A stretch of 64,000 nt of DNA from Cricetomys ansorgei (Eukaryota; Chordata; Mammalia; Rodentia; Nesomyidae). Below, piece after piece: positions 1 through 34,800 of this stretch (positions are counted from its first letter, which is position 1; every line of letters starts with the position of its first letter). Below the pieces are notes generated by a model that was not told where the DNA came from, did no database searches, and was given only the letters and a program-made list of their open reading frames with translations. The position numbers and the translations under genes are program-made. Where the stretch lies: positions 4,125,001 to 4,189,000 of the forward strand of contig JAMJFZ010001258.1 of NCBI GenBank assembly GCA_026225945.1. The letters are read 5' to 3'.

Positions 1-3000
1 GGCCACTGAGCTTGGGCAGGTGGCCATCATGTGGTCTATGAAGCCCAAGAAGGATCTCAGCCCCAGAAGAGCTCTGAGTCAGCCTCCAATTCAAGGCTCC
101 CAAAGACAGCAGGGCTCCTCACAGGGGTACGCAACTCCACCATGTGGGGCACATAGGTAGTTCTTGAGTACCTGGTGTCTCATGTTTAAAGTTCCGGAGC
201 TGAGGGACAGCTGTGGGACCCTCCATGTTGAGCAGAATGATTGTCGGTGGGCTGTTCCTTCATCTCCGGGTGTCCCTGTGGCGCCATGCACCCCTCTTCC
301 TGAACTCCCACCCCACTCCGTGCAAACCTGACCCCCACTGCCCATCAAGGGACACGTGACTCTGTCACCATCTCAGATTGTCAAGTCCTGACCAGGCCTA
401 CAGCAGGGAGGCAGAGGCGGGACTCTCGCTGGCCCGGCAGGAGAGAGAGGGGCTGTGTTCCTTCCAGCTCACCCCCAACTCCCACCCCAGCACTTTGAGG
501 GGGTCCGGGAGTGACACTGTCCCGAAGCGCTCCTATTCCAGCTGTGGGTGGTTCTGAGCAGAGGAGAGAGGTTTTCCGGGGTCTCTCAGGCACAGCTCAC
601 CATGACTCTGCCGATCAGAAATGCCACTTGCCACACCAGATGCCCCTAGTCAGCACCTGGAGGGAAGATGTTTACTGTGCAGAGTCCCCCTGGCACCGAG
701 TCCTACGCATTTTGGAAAGCTGTGTTTTACAAACACAGTGTGGAGAGCCCAGGGTTGGGCTTCAGAATTCTAAGGAACCCAGTCACGGTGAAGCTAGAAG
801 CCTCTGGGATCCGGGCCACTCCTCGGTGAGAATGAAGGACTTGGAGAGGACAAGGAGAACGTGGTCCTCTCGGGAGGACTTCCTGTGCTGTCTGTGATGG
901 CACCGCTCCTGTGGGGAGGCTCGGGGGCCACAGCTGAGAGAGAGTTGGTGCTTGAGTTGGAGAAAATGTCACCACCCAGAAGCAGCTGGGTCTCAGGGGC
1001 CTTTCCAAGGTGTGGTCATTGTGCATAGACTTCCAGACCTGGGGAGAGTTCTGGCTGACTTCAGTGCAAACCCTCCCTCCACCAAATGAACTTCCTTTGC
1101 TAGAAGGATATGGAGAGTCCAAGGCCTTCCAGATTTTGTCCTGGGCACCCACTTCCACCCTGTAGTGCGTCCAGATGTGGCACGAGGAAAGGGTGGTCTC
1201 TACTCCCCAGGCTGCCTCTTTCCTGTCCGTACATGGTGTTCATGCGCGTGCCCCTAAGGCCTCCCTGCTCGCTTTGCCTGAAGCAGCACAAGTCTTACTT
1301 AGTCCAGTGTCCGCAAAGGAGCAGGGTCAGCTGGAGTCAGGAGGAGGAATCACAGGAGCCATTGCTGCCTCGGCCTCCCAGCGAGATGCTTGGTAGTTCC
1401 ACCTCAGGGCCTGAGCCTGGAGTGACCTCCCTCCCGTCCTCAGTCAGAGACTCCCTCCTGCCTCTCCTGGCCAGACTCAGAGTGCTATGGGGAAACCTGC
1501 ACCCAAACGCTGCGCCCACAGTGTCCCTAGCTGGACCAGGGTGGTGTCTCTGGCCTGGGCTCGGGATGCTTGTTAGCTCCGAGCCCTGATTTGTCTCACC
1601 CCAGTCACCACTGTCAGAGTCAGAGGAGAACAGGTCCGTCCAGCAGAGAAGGGCAGCCAGGGGTCCGGGGCGAACTTGTGGGTGTGGGCAGTGACTCAGA
1701 CAGCTGAGGTCTTTCCAGGCTGCGGTCTGCACAGCCAGGTGCTGTGGTCACTGCAAGAGAAACAGATGTTTGCTGGCCACCAATTACCGTCTTGGCGAAC
1801 ACACATCCCTACCCTGCCCCCATCTTGAGGCCTGACCATGACATTAACACTGGTCTCAAGGGAGCTTCCTGGTGGGGCAAGCGGCTGACACCCAAATTCG
1901 TTTCCATGGTCAGTGTGGGAAGTGGCCTGCCCACTCGCCCGGCCCCTTTCCACAGTGTGTCCCAGGGAAGGGTGTGTGAGAGCCTCGGTCATCTGGCTGC
2001 CCTTCATCTTCGGATCTTACATCTTAGATCCAAGATGGGGGTAGATCTTGTGGGGGTACCCAAGCACCCCTGGCTCCTAGGTCCATCCAGCAGATACCTG
2101 CTTTGTTCAGTCCCTGTTCTTACACCAGCCACACTCACCAGCACTGACCGTGGACGATCTTTCCATGCTGCAACCCTAGGATCGAATAACTGAGATGAGA
2201 AACCGGTAGCTGAGATGAAAGACCTCAAGTGGCCACAGATCCCTAAATATTTGCTAGTTGGCCTTCTGGAGAACAAGCAAAAATGAGGATCTTGTTAAAT
2301 CCTGCAGCTCAGGTTCTTCCTTGTCTCCTCCTCTGATGTCCGGTTATTTCAGCATTGAAATCAAACCTCTTCTGCATCTTCAGTTAGTGAGACTGTCTTA
2401 CTCAGGGTTTCTGCTGCCGTGATGAAACACCATGACCATAAAGCAAGTTGGGGAGGAGAGGGTTTATTTGGCTAATACTTCCACATCACTGTTTATCACT
2501 GAAGGGAGTCAGGACGGGAACTCAAGCAGGGCAGGGACCCGGAGGCAGGAGCTGATGCAGAGGCCATGGAGGGGTGATGCTTACTGGCCTGTTCAATCGT
2601 TGCTTCCTCAGCCTGTTTTCTTCTAGAACCAGGACCACCAGCCCAGGGATGGCCCCACCCACAATGGGCTGGGCCCTCCCCCTCCCTCACTGATTAAGAA
2701 AACGCCGTACAGTTGTATCTTACGGAGGCATTGTCCCAAATGAGGTTCCCTCCTTTCAGATAACTTCAGCTTGTGTCGAGTTGACATAAATCTCTCTGCC
2801 ACAATCACAATCTTTGCACTCACTGATGCCGCTACTCAGCATGGCAGTCCTTTCTCCTTAGCCCCGGGACAGTAGGGCTTCTGTCCTTTGAGCTCTGACG
2901 ATAAGTCACTGTGTCTGGGATTATAGGACGTATGTATGGCACTTTGATGTTTTTAAATCTTTTCAGGATAGTGAAAACAAACACCAAACACTTAATAGTG

Positions 3001-3503
3001 CCCAGCACAGTTTAATTCGCCACGATTCCAAGTGACGGACATGTCTGCTTCCTTTTACACTACAGCCTAGACCAATCGAGTATCCAGGGTCACCTAGCTA
3101 GAGTGTTCACTGCACACGCATGCAGAGGCCAAAAGAGGGTGTCTGGTCTCTCAAAGCGGGCTTTCGGCATTCACGCTGGCTTGTCACACGGGTACCCGGC
3201 TCCCAACTCTGCTCCTCATGATCGTGAAACAAGCACCCTTTACCCCTCAGCTGTCTCCCTGGCGGGAGTCTCTCACGCTTTGGCTCATGTACCCTTAAAA
3301 TGGCCCTGCTATGGTTCTTCCTTACAGAGAAGGGAAACGCATCTGTAGGTCACCCACCAAGGCAGAGTTCCTGGTCACTGTCCCCTGTCACCTTGCTGAG
3401 TGAGCGTCCAGCGACATCTACTTCCCTCTTCCCACATGAAAGGTTAACCCTAGTTGCTCCCAGCGTGCCCCATCTGAAGCTGATGGCTTTGTTTGTGCTA
3501 CAG
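1..3503 (+). other. AFAP1L2: AFAP1L2 intron (upstream part)
   Basis: No exon resembling the N-terminal part of AFAP1L2 was found. The one clear element is an interspersed repeat at 2398-2800. Open frames are short and overlap on both strands, as in chance sequence. Confidence 0.7.
2398..2800 (+). repeat. Rodent interspersed repeat, copy 1 (about 400 bp)
   Basis: Begins near TTACTCAGGGTTTCTGCTGC and ends near GTCGAGTTGACATAAAT. The same sequence recurs at 49664-50047 and 56276-56625 with scattered differences and small gaps. I recognise it as a common rodent family but do not assign a name. Confidence 0.8.
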
Positions 3504-26329
<22,826 letters not shown>

Positions 26330-27240
26330 GAAACAAGAATGACCTAAAGACTCATGTCAGTGTGGATCTTGGTGACAATCCTGCTTCGGTCAAGTCTTCA
26401 TTAAAACAACAACTCTGAGGAAGGGTGAGTCTGTTTAGAAGAATGGAGCTTCTGTACGAGGAGGAAGGCACTGTCCCAGTTTCACACCAGAGGGAATACA
26501 GCGGTTTCTTGGGAGACCGAAGTCTATTGGCTGTCAGTGAAACATTGTCCTTTTTCATCCGTCAATCAATTTTTTTAAGTAGTGAAAAATTGCCATATGG
26601 CTTTGGTGACAAGAAAATCTGAACTTCTGATCCCTTGTCTTCTATCCTGTATTTGGCAATATTAAGGGTTAAGTCAACCCTTCCTCGTTGATGACATTAA
26701 AGATTCCTGGCCATCAATGGCGTGAACTCCAGAAATCAGAGGGACACCTTTGGAAGCCTTCCCCCTAGTCCGTGGTAGTCCTGATTCAACTGCCTTTAAA
26801 AGACAGACTTCTAAACAATGCTGTATTGTATAGGGGAAAACTCCCCGTGTTTACAGACTCAGTCCTGTGGCCAGGCCACTTTTAAGAAGAGCGTTAATTA
26901 CCTCTTTAAAAGATGTTTCTAGTTTCTGGTCCCCTTACAAGAAAAACAGTGATGAATTAAAGTAGCTGTTCTCTGTCAGATCGGCAGCCAGCACTGTCCT
27001 TACGTGATCTGTCTCTGTGCTGCAACACAGGTTGGAACATTTCATCTGTCACCTGCCCTTTTCTGGGTGTTTGGATCAGTTTTCTAACACTGGTTCCTGA
27101 AGGCTACATGTTTGTATGCATATTGTCTTTCTAATCCCGGGCATTTTATTTCCTGTGTCATAAACACTTGGTGACCTTTACCAAGTGCTGAGTTAGATTT
27201 TTTTTCTTTTTTAAATAAAACATTCATTGTATTTTGGGTT
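26330..27240 (+). other. AFAP1L2: AFAP1L2 3' untranslated region (inferred)
   Basis: Stretch from the TAG stop to the first good poly(A) signal. It is AT-rich with no coding potential. The end is inferred, about 20 bases past AATAAA at 27214. Confidence 0.6.
27214..27219 (+). terminator. AFAP1L2: Candidate poly(A) signal of AFAP1L2
   Basis: AATAAA in a T-rich context followed by a T/G-rich stretch at about 27226-27245, as expected for a downstream element. It is the first clear canonical hexamer after the stop. Confidence 0.6.
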
Positions 27241-27244
27241 TCCC

Positions 27245-27504
27245 TTGAATTTAATGGTATGACCTGGGGCTGAGGTTTTATTTACACACTGAACTTCAAA
27301 ATATATACTGTGAAAACTGGCAGAGGCGCATGGGGTAGCCTAGCAAGAGACCTTAAGGCTCCTTAAGTAACCTGAAAGCGGGTGTTAATCGTATAATTAA
27401 CAAGGTACCAAACACACATCTGCAGAAGCTGATTTCATGCAAATGAAAATCAAACCTCTGGAGGTTAAACGTGTGTGTGTGACTACCTATACAATGATTA
27501 AGGG
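27245..27504. other. Interval between convergent gene ends
   Basis: About 260 bp of AT-rich sequence between the two inferred cleavage sites. It includes an ATGCAAAT octamer at 27437 and a short TG run at 27471-27481. No gene is seen. Confidence 0.5.
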
Positions 27505-28803
27505 AATTCAGAGCATAAATGTATTTATTTTGTATTTAAAAATCAAAACCAATTTCTGACTCCTGGAACACACAGAGTCACGATTTTCTAAGAAAATACT
27601 ATGACACAGTTAGCAGTGTGAAAATTTGGGAAATGCAGGTGTTCCGTGACAAAAGTTGGCACTGCTCTTACACGCAAACATCTACACACTGCAAAGCAAA
27701 TCTCATCCAGGGAGTCAAAAGATTGGTTCAACGATTGAAACATAACAATGTGGAACTGCTCACATGCATAGTCTACATGTGAAGAAAAATAACCGGGAGG
27801 GGGGAGCGTCCTGCAAGCCTCCACAGTCACATGACCCACTCCACGTCGGCTGGGGAGAGGGCCGTGTCTCAACCAGACAGACAGACCCACAGAACACCGA
27901 CCAAGTCTCAGCCGGGGGCGTATAGACACGTTACCCCGGGGCTTCCCAAAACTGTCCCGCAGCTCCCAGAGCGCTGCAGCGGCTTCTGCGGAAAACCCAG
28001 CTCCAAACACCAGCAGTGCGAGGAAGAACACCCTCGCGCGCCTGCTGCGGAGTCAAGTTCCTAGTTTGCCACGCAGACGCAAACATGCCGATGAACGGGC
28101 GGGCCATCTCTGTTGAGAAATGCCTTTACAGACCGGGCGTGAAAACACACCAAGATGAAGCAGCAGAGCAGCATGCTTTGGAAGCAACCCCCAAGCCGTC
28201 CCTTACCCCTCATTTGCTGACTCGAGAAGTCTGCCCACCATTGCCTAGCACCCAGTCAACAGGGTCCTTTGCACAATATGACCCCCCCATAGACAAACTG
28301 GCTAATTGCTGTCCCCCTCCCCCACACAGACCTGGTCACCAGAAAAGGTCACAGATGGCACCTCGTCCCTTTTCAAACTAAATCCGTATGAGCGATCCTT
28401 CAGAAAACAGAGAGGTCCACCTTTTGCGTCAACACCACCGCTACGTGGTATGCCCTGACAGACGCCTTCCTCTGCGAATCACACTTATCAGCATTCTGGC
28501 TAGCATCTGTGATGGGCAAAATGACCCTCAAACAGGCCATCAAATTTCCCTGGCTTCTTTCTAAGACAGCTTACCTCAACAAGGCACCAACAGGTTTGGT
28601 GGGAAAGACCGACATATTAGGAGTGTCCACCATCACCGTCCGAGCGACGGCTGTGGAGGCTGCTGTCCAAGCAGCATGGTTTAGAGCCAGGCACCCTCTG
28701 TGTCAGAGGCTGGCGGGCAGGAGGGCTCTGCTTAGAGCTGGAGCAGACGCTCCAGGACCCCCAGGGGACGCACCGGGACGCAGCGGGCCACAAACGGTGC
28801 ATG
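27505..28803 (-). other. VWA2: VWA2 3' untranslated region (inferred)
   Basis: About 1.3 kb from the TGA to just past the first canonical poly(A) hexamer on this strand. No alternative AATAAA is seen between 28803 and 27530. Open frames on either strand here are not conserved-looking proteins. Confidence 0.55.
27524..27529 (-). terminator. VWA2: Candidate poly(A) signal of VWA2
   Basis: AATAAA on the minus strand (TTTATT on plus), first canonical hexamer after the VWA2 stop. The downstream side has no strong GT-rich element, so real cleavage could lie further on and overlap AFAP1L2. Confidence 0.5.
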
Positions 28804-28880
28804 TCAGATTTGGAGCTGCCTGGTTGCTTGCTGGGAGGGGGTTGGCTGCTGTCTTCCCGTCGGCTCTTGGCGGAAGCTTC
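28804..28880 (-). CDS. VWA2: VWA2 terminal coding exon, apparently extended C-terminus
   Basis: Acceptor CTCATGGCAG ends at 28881. In the phase left by the EGF2 exon it reads R-SFRQEPTGRQQPTPSQ and stops at TGA 28806-28804, 24 residues after the split Arg. From memory, human VWA2 stops about five residues after this Arg, and the sequence below resembles human 3' UTR, so the rodent frame seems to run past the ancestral stop. The exact acceptor is less certain than for the other exons. Confidence 0.68.
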
Positions 28881-31800
28881 CTGCCATGAGGGTATCTCCT
28901 CTCAAGACTCCTAGGAAAGGAAGTGGATTCTGAGTCTCCCCCTCAACCAGTGGCTACTTCATATCCCTTTTCCTCCACAACTCAATGCCCCAAGTGAAAG
29001 GTGTCAGATCACAGACTCCCATCCAGCTGCCCTTCACACCCGTCCCTGGCCACTGGAGCCAGAGCATTCCAAGGGCTGAAAACCCGTAACTCTGAGTTGT
29101 CTTGATTTCTGCCTGATCTAACTAAGCCACTGTCCCAGTCTGTTCCTCGTCTCTCCTCGGGGCCACTTCTCACAGCTCCAGCGCCTCACTCTCAGCTGAC
29201 AGGCCGTCCCAGTCACCAGACGACGGAGACATTCAAGAAGAATGCCCACTAGCTGACACACCGCATCTGCCCACCTACATGTCTCTGATCCCACGTCCTG
29301 CGACCGGATGCCCATGCTCCTAACCAAGGCCCACCTCCCCGCTATCACGGTTGTCTCCCACGCGCCCAACTCCTTTCAATGTGATGTTCGAATACCAATG
29401 CCCTGCATCGCTGCACGGCTCCCTCTGTCTCCCCACTAGGACGGAATAATTGCGGATTCTGTCTCATCCATCTCCCTGCATCTCCTACTAAACAACCAAA
29501 GCCTGAGATACGAGATCCTTCCAGATGTTTCATAGGGGAGTGAATATGTGATTGAATGACACAGCCTGCCTTCTGCTGAGTCTGCAGAACTTGGCAGGAC
29601 TGAGGAGACCACGCCCACCCACACATGACCATCAGGGGTCCACTCACGATTCTCACAGTGGGGGCCCTCCCAGCCACCCTGGCACTCGCACAGGTAACTG
29701 CTGCTCTTGAGGACACAGGTGCCTTCGTTCATGCACGGGCTGGGTTTGCAGAGGTTGACTGGCTGCTTGGCTTCTGCAAGAGAACGCGTGCCCGAGCGTA
29801 ACCAGACCCGCAGGCCCCTGTCCTAAGCAAGCCGGGTTCAATCTTAAAGACCGTGGCGCTGAATTATCACCCCCGCACCTCCCTCGGCCCCACGTGATCG
29901 ATGAGATCGATTCCCGGACCTTAAATGTCCGATATAGTCACTCACACCTGGGCACTCTGGGATCATAGGAGTTAGCGCGTAAGCCGACACGAGGGAATGA
30001 GGACGAGAGTGTTAATTCAGCGCCATGGTGAATTATATAGTGACCCATGTGAAGGCTCAGGTCCTGGCCCAGGACAGCCCGAAGGGACTCACCTCCACAT
30101 ACCCACTGGATGAGCGTGTCCTGGTGGAACCGCAGGTCCTCGTAAGCTGCCACGTGGAGCAGGGAGTCCCGTGGCCCCGCAAGCCTCCTCACTGCCTCCC
30201 TGAGGACAGCCCCCACGCTCACAACCAAGACCGAGATGCCGTTGTTTCTCAGCTTCTGGGCGGGGGCGGCTGCATCTTCCGCTCCACCTCCTCCTGTGAG
30301 CATCACCACAGCCTTGGGGACGCCAGGGCGGGCGCCCCTCCGGACAGTCATCACCTTGTCGTGAACGTGCAGCAGGGCTGTGCCGGCGGAGCCCACGCCC
30401 CCGAGGTAGGGAGCCTGGCTCATGGCCCTCAGCACGGCAGCACGGGAAGGATGGGTGTCCAGCTCGAAGGCTGTCTGCACCCGGCTGCCGTATACCACCA
30501 GGCCGACCTGTGTCACGTCAGGATTCACATCGAACCAGAGGGTGCACTTCCTGATGAAGCTCTGCATGAGAGCGAAGTTCCCAGGCCCCACCGAGGCGGA
30601 GGTGTCCAGCAGGAAGACCAGGTCCAGGGACTGTGCCTGGCAGCCTGGAGGAGCAAGCAGAATAGGTCCCCTGTCTGAACCTGGCATGTACGGCAGGGGC
30701 TGAGTAGAGTCCATCAGCCAGTGTGCTGACTGCCCGCGCAGTATCCACTCTCCTGATAGCCACAGCTCCCCCTCCCTCTCCCCATAGAATGTAAGCGGGA
30801 ATGTGAGTAGCCACTGTGTTCCCCAGCCTCCCTGGCCACCAGGTGTGGCCACGTGCGGTAATCTCGACTAATGGAATGTGGTTTCCAAGTTTGAAATTGT
30901 GTAACTTCTAACTGCGAGTGGAAGCTGCTTGTGCGCACGCACACACACACACCCCGCTTTTCTGGCTGCTGGCTGAGAAAGGCGACCTGGGACTGCAGCA
31001 CTGAACCACAAGATGGTGACGTCCAACCACCTGCTGGCTCGGGCCATTCACCTGTGATCTGTGAAAGAAGCTTCCAGAACATGGAACCTTTTGGGGGCCC
31101 TGACAAAGGCACCTGCACTTTCACCTGGCCCCTCTGCCGCGTGCTGCCCACTGGGCACAGGGCACTAATTATTGGTGTGTATTGAATGGGCAGATCCCCG
31201 CCCTCTATGGACTGGTGACCTGGGACATATGGATGGGAGAGGATCGTGGGTGTGGAATACAGAGTCAGCAGCACAGGGGGGAGAGCGGGACAAGATGTGA
31301 CTGGGAGGGGGCTCAGGGATTCCCTGGGGGAGCGATGCCTCTGCTAGAGCCAGAGAAGGAGAAAGCTGAAGCTGGCAAGGGGGTGCAGGGGGCATCTGCC
31401 TCATCTTCCAGGGTGTGGGAGCCCCAGAGGCTCAGCAACCAACAGGAAGTGCTCAGAAGCTAGCAGAAGGGCTCCGGTGTCTTTCAAACACACAGAGCAA
31501 TTGGAGGAGGGGGGCGTTAAGTATGGAGTCAGAGGGTCTGGCGGCCAGATTTATTGGCTTTTAAAAACCACACTGGGCACAAGGGAAATGTAGAAACTCA
31601 CAGCCACAAGCAGCCTGAGGAGACAGGTCCACGAATTGCCCTGTGGGGCCGTTGCTGATTTGGGAACAAGAGGAGGGTACCGGGTAACGCTAATGAAGTC
31701 TGACCAAAGGCGGGCTGCACTAAGTAACAATTTATCAGTCTTGGTCTGTTGACTGTAACAATGGCCCATTGTCATGCAAGGGATGGAGCTGAATACAGGC

Positions 31801-34800
31801 TCCTCTGTAACTGACACATCTTTTCTGTGTATCTAAATCATTTTGCCACAGGAGACTGGCCTAGAGGGACAAGGTGAGACTGGGCATGATAGTCCTTACC
31901 CCTTCTCACCTCTGGGGAGAGTAACATGGCCCGAGATGCTAAATCCCACGTGCAGTTTCCCCCACTCACCTCCCTGGGGTGCGCTGAAGTGCCCTCTTGA
32001 GGATGTGCCCCAGTTCTGACATTTCTATTCCTAGCCAAGCCCCTGATGGCCACGTCTACTCCCAGGACTGCCATTCTCCAGTTGTGACTCACAAAAACAA
32101 CCCCGTGCGTAACGAACAGAATGAGCAGAAGAGTGCTACAGTTCACACCAGGCATCATTTGATAAAAGGTTCACTTTGGTTGCGAGCAGCAACAAGCATG
32201 TGAGCATGTGTACACGTGAGCATGTGTACACGTGTGTGCACATGTGTGCATGTGTGAACATGTGTGAGCATGTCCCAAGAATGCATTTCTTTTTAACAAG
32301 CTACCATCAGAAAACTGCTGTTCTTGAGCAGGCCCGGTAGGTTCGGAAGGCCCAGAACTCAAGACTATTAACAACAACCAAGCATAATTAGTAGCAATAC
32401 CCATAGCTGGTAGAGTGCTTGGGACATGCCGAGTGTGTCTTCACAAGACTCAGTCCCTGCTGGTCACGTGACTGTGATTCTAAGTCCCAGCACAGGCACT
32501 AGAGCGAAGAATGATTAGTGGTGCCCAGAAAAAAGATCGACCTGCCTGCTGACAGGCCGGCCCCAGGCTAGGCTGCACAATCTTACCTGGCCGAGGCTGG
32601 CTGCACAGTCTCCTCTGCAGCTCCGGGATTTGGCTGAACAGGTCCTGAGAGTCTGCATAGACCATCACATGCTTCGGGCTCCCCGTGATCGCCTCCAGCT
32701 CTGCCTGCACGGTCTCACTCCCCACACCCAGGAGCAGTATTTCCCGAGCCCTTGCGTGATCTGCTGGCCCCGCCACCTCGTCCTGGGAGTGTGATCCAGT
32801 GAGCAGGACCACTATTCTGCGTGGCCTGTCCTGGCCTGTCCTGCTGGCTCTCCCAAAGCCATGCTCTGTCACCTGTAGCAAGGCATTGCCGGTCAGGGTT
32901 GGGCCACCACTGAAGGGAATGCTGTCGAGGCTCCTGACCAGGGCTGGCACGTCCTGGTACTCTCCGACAGGCACGGCCACCACCAGGTCCCTGCTGTAAC
33001 TGGCCACCCCGACACGGGCCCGAGTGTCCTCACTCAGCACAGCCTGCACGAAGCGCTTCACGAAGGCCTTGGCCCGCCGGAAGCCCTCCAGCGTGGTGCC
33101 CACAGAACTGTCCAGCAGGAAGAGGACATCGATCCTGCATTCCAGGCTCAGCTTCGGGGCTGTGGGGATCACAGTGGTACCGTCACCCGGGGCCACTGCA
33201 GTGTGCAGAAGCCCCACCTGAGATGCTGCCATACCACTTCAAGCCCAAGAAACCTGCCAGGAAGAAGCTGGAGCAAGAGACTGGCCCCCCAGGTGCCAGT
33301 GCCCAGTGCCGGCACTGGGAGAGGGGTGTGGAGGGCTTCTTCCCGCCTCCGCTGAGGACGCAGTCCTTCTATAAAGCGAATGCATCTATTCTCTACCTCT
33401 ATCTCCCGTTGTGGGTAGTGCCTTTTGAGTCCTCAGAGATCTGTGTCAGCTTTAAAGATCGAGGAAATAGGCTCCATTTCTTCTAGAAGCTTCTGCTTTC
33501 TCCATGTCCAGCTATAATCCTGGGCTGATTTTGAGTAGGTCTGAGGTACAAGACTGACTTGGCTCACACGGATCCCTGACACTTGTGAGAGTTACTTAAC
33601 AAGCTCTCACCGTGTGCTGGGCACGGTGCTGAGCACTTCACACAGTCTATTTAACAACCCCCACTCCGTGAGCTGAGGTTTATAGATGCTTCACAGCGTG
33701 GCTTTAAAACCAGAAGAAGTTAGGGCTTCCTGCCCCTCTTTTGTGGAGGAGATTAAGCAGCCACAGAGAGAGATGCTCAGACCACAGGCAGTGGCTATTC
33801 AACGGCTCTGTCCAGACGCCACTGTCTGCGCACCTGAGACTGTGCTACGGGAGATCGGGGGACTGTGGGGAAAGAAAGTGGCTTGAAGATTTAAGGGCTG
33901 CTTCGTACCTAGCAGCTAGCGGTAGACAAGAAGAAGGGTTAGGGTCAGGGGTTAGGCTCTCCCTGCTCCCAGGCAGTCAGGTTTGGGAATCCCAGGCATA
34001 CATACCACAGTTGACTTCCCCTCCGAACGCCAGCGGGCAGAGGCAGTGGTACCGATCCACACTTTCTGGAATGCACGTGCCTCCATTTTGGCAGGGCCGG
34101 GAGTCACAGGGGCCTGTCAGAGAGACATGCCCATTAAAAGCTATGAACACAGGCTCAGAGTGCAGAGTCCTGACTGAAGGGGTCCCTGCTGTCTGCCCAC
34201 ACCATCTACTAGGAGAGCAGCCAAGCCCTGCAGCTAAGAAGGAACCAAATACCCAGAAGACGGGCTGGGCACAGTTAGAAGACATCAGTAAGGCCTGTTC
34301 CAACTACTGGCTACTCAAGGGTGGGTCTGGGGAGCAGGGCCACTGTGGTACCTGGCCATCATTATCCAGGGCCCACGGGGGCCCAGGGTGGCCATAATGA
34401 CTAACTTGTGTTTCACCCAAGTTTACTAAGGCTGATGATCTCAGTAGCATCAAGGTGAATGCGTGGCTGCGAGCTGAAGGGACCCCTTGTTAAGAACTAC
34501 CTATGGCTAGCTAAGGCTTCTGCATCCTGGCACAGAGAACAACTAGCTCTCAGATCCTGCAGCCACCTCTGCTTTGCAGGCACCCCGGTTCGCTGGCTTC
34601 ATAAAGCCCCCATGATGTTATTAGTGGACACAAAATAAAATAATGCCCAGGATGGTCTGGTATGAAGCAAATTCTCTGGAGAGATAATAAGAAATTGGCT
34701 TTTGGATGCAAAGCACAGGTTGCGAATGACAGCCCAAGGCCAGCGCGAAACACAGGAAAGCGAGCGCATGTCAACGCCGGGCCACTCCGAAGCATCCAAT

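Noticed and set aside
1..3503. Upstream AFAP1L2 exons with the YIYM motif or the SLPDLPPPKM segment
   Set aside because: No match to these conserved parts was found on the plus strand, so they are taken to be outside the window.
30025..30678. 217-residue plus-strand frame
   Set aside because: Shadow of the VWA2 A-domain-3 exon on the opposite strand, which has a strong family match and proper splice sites.
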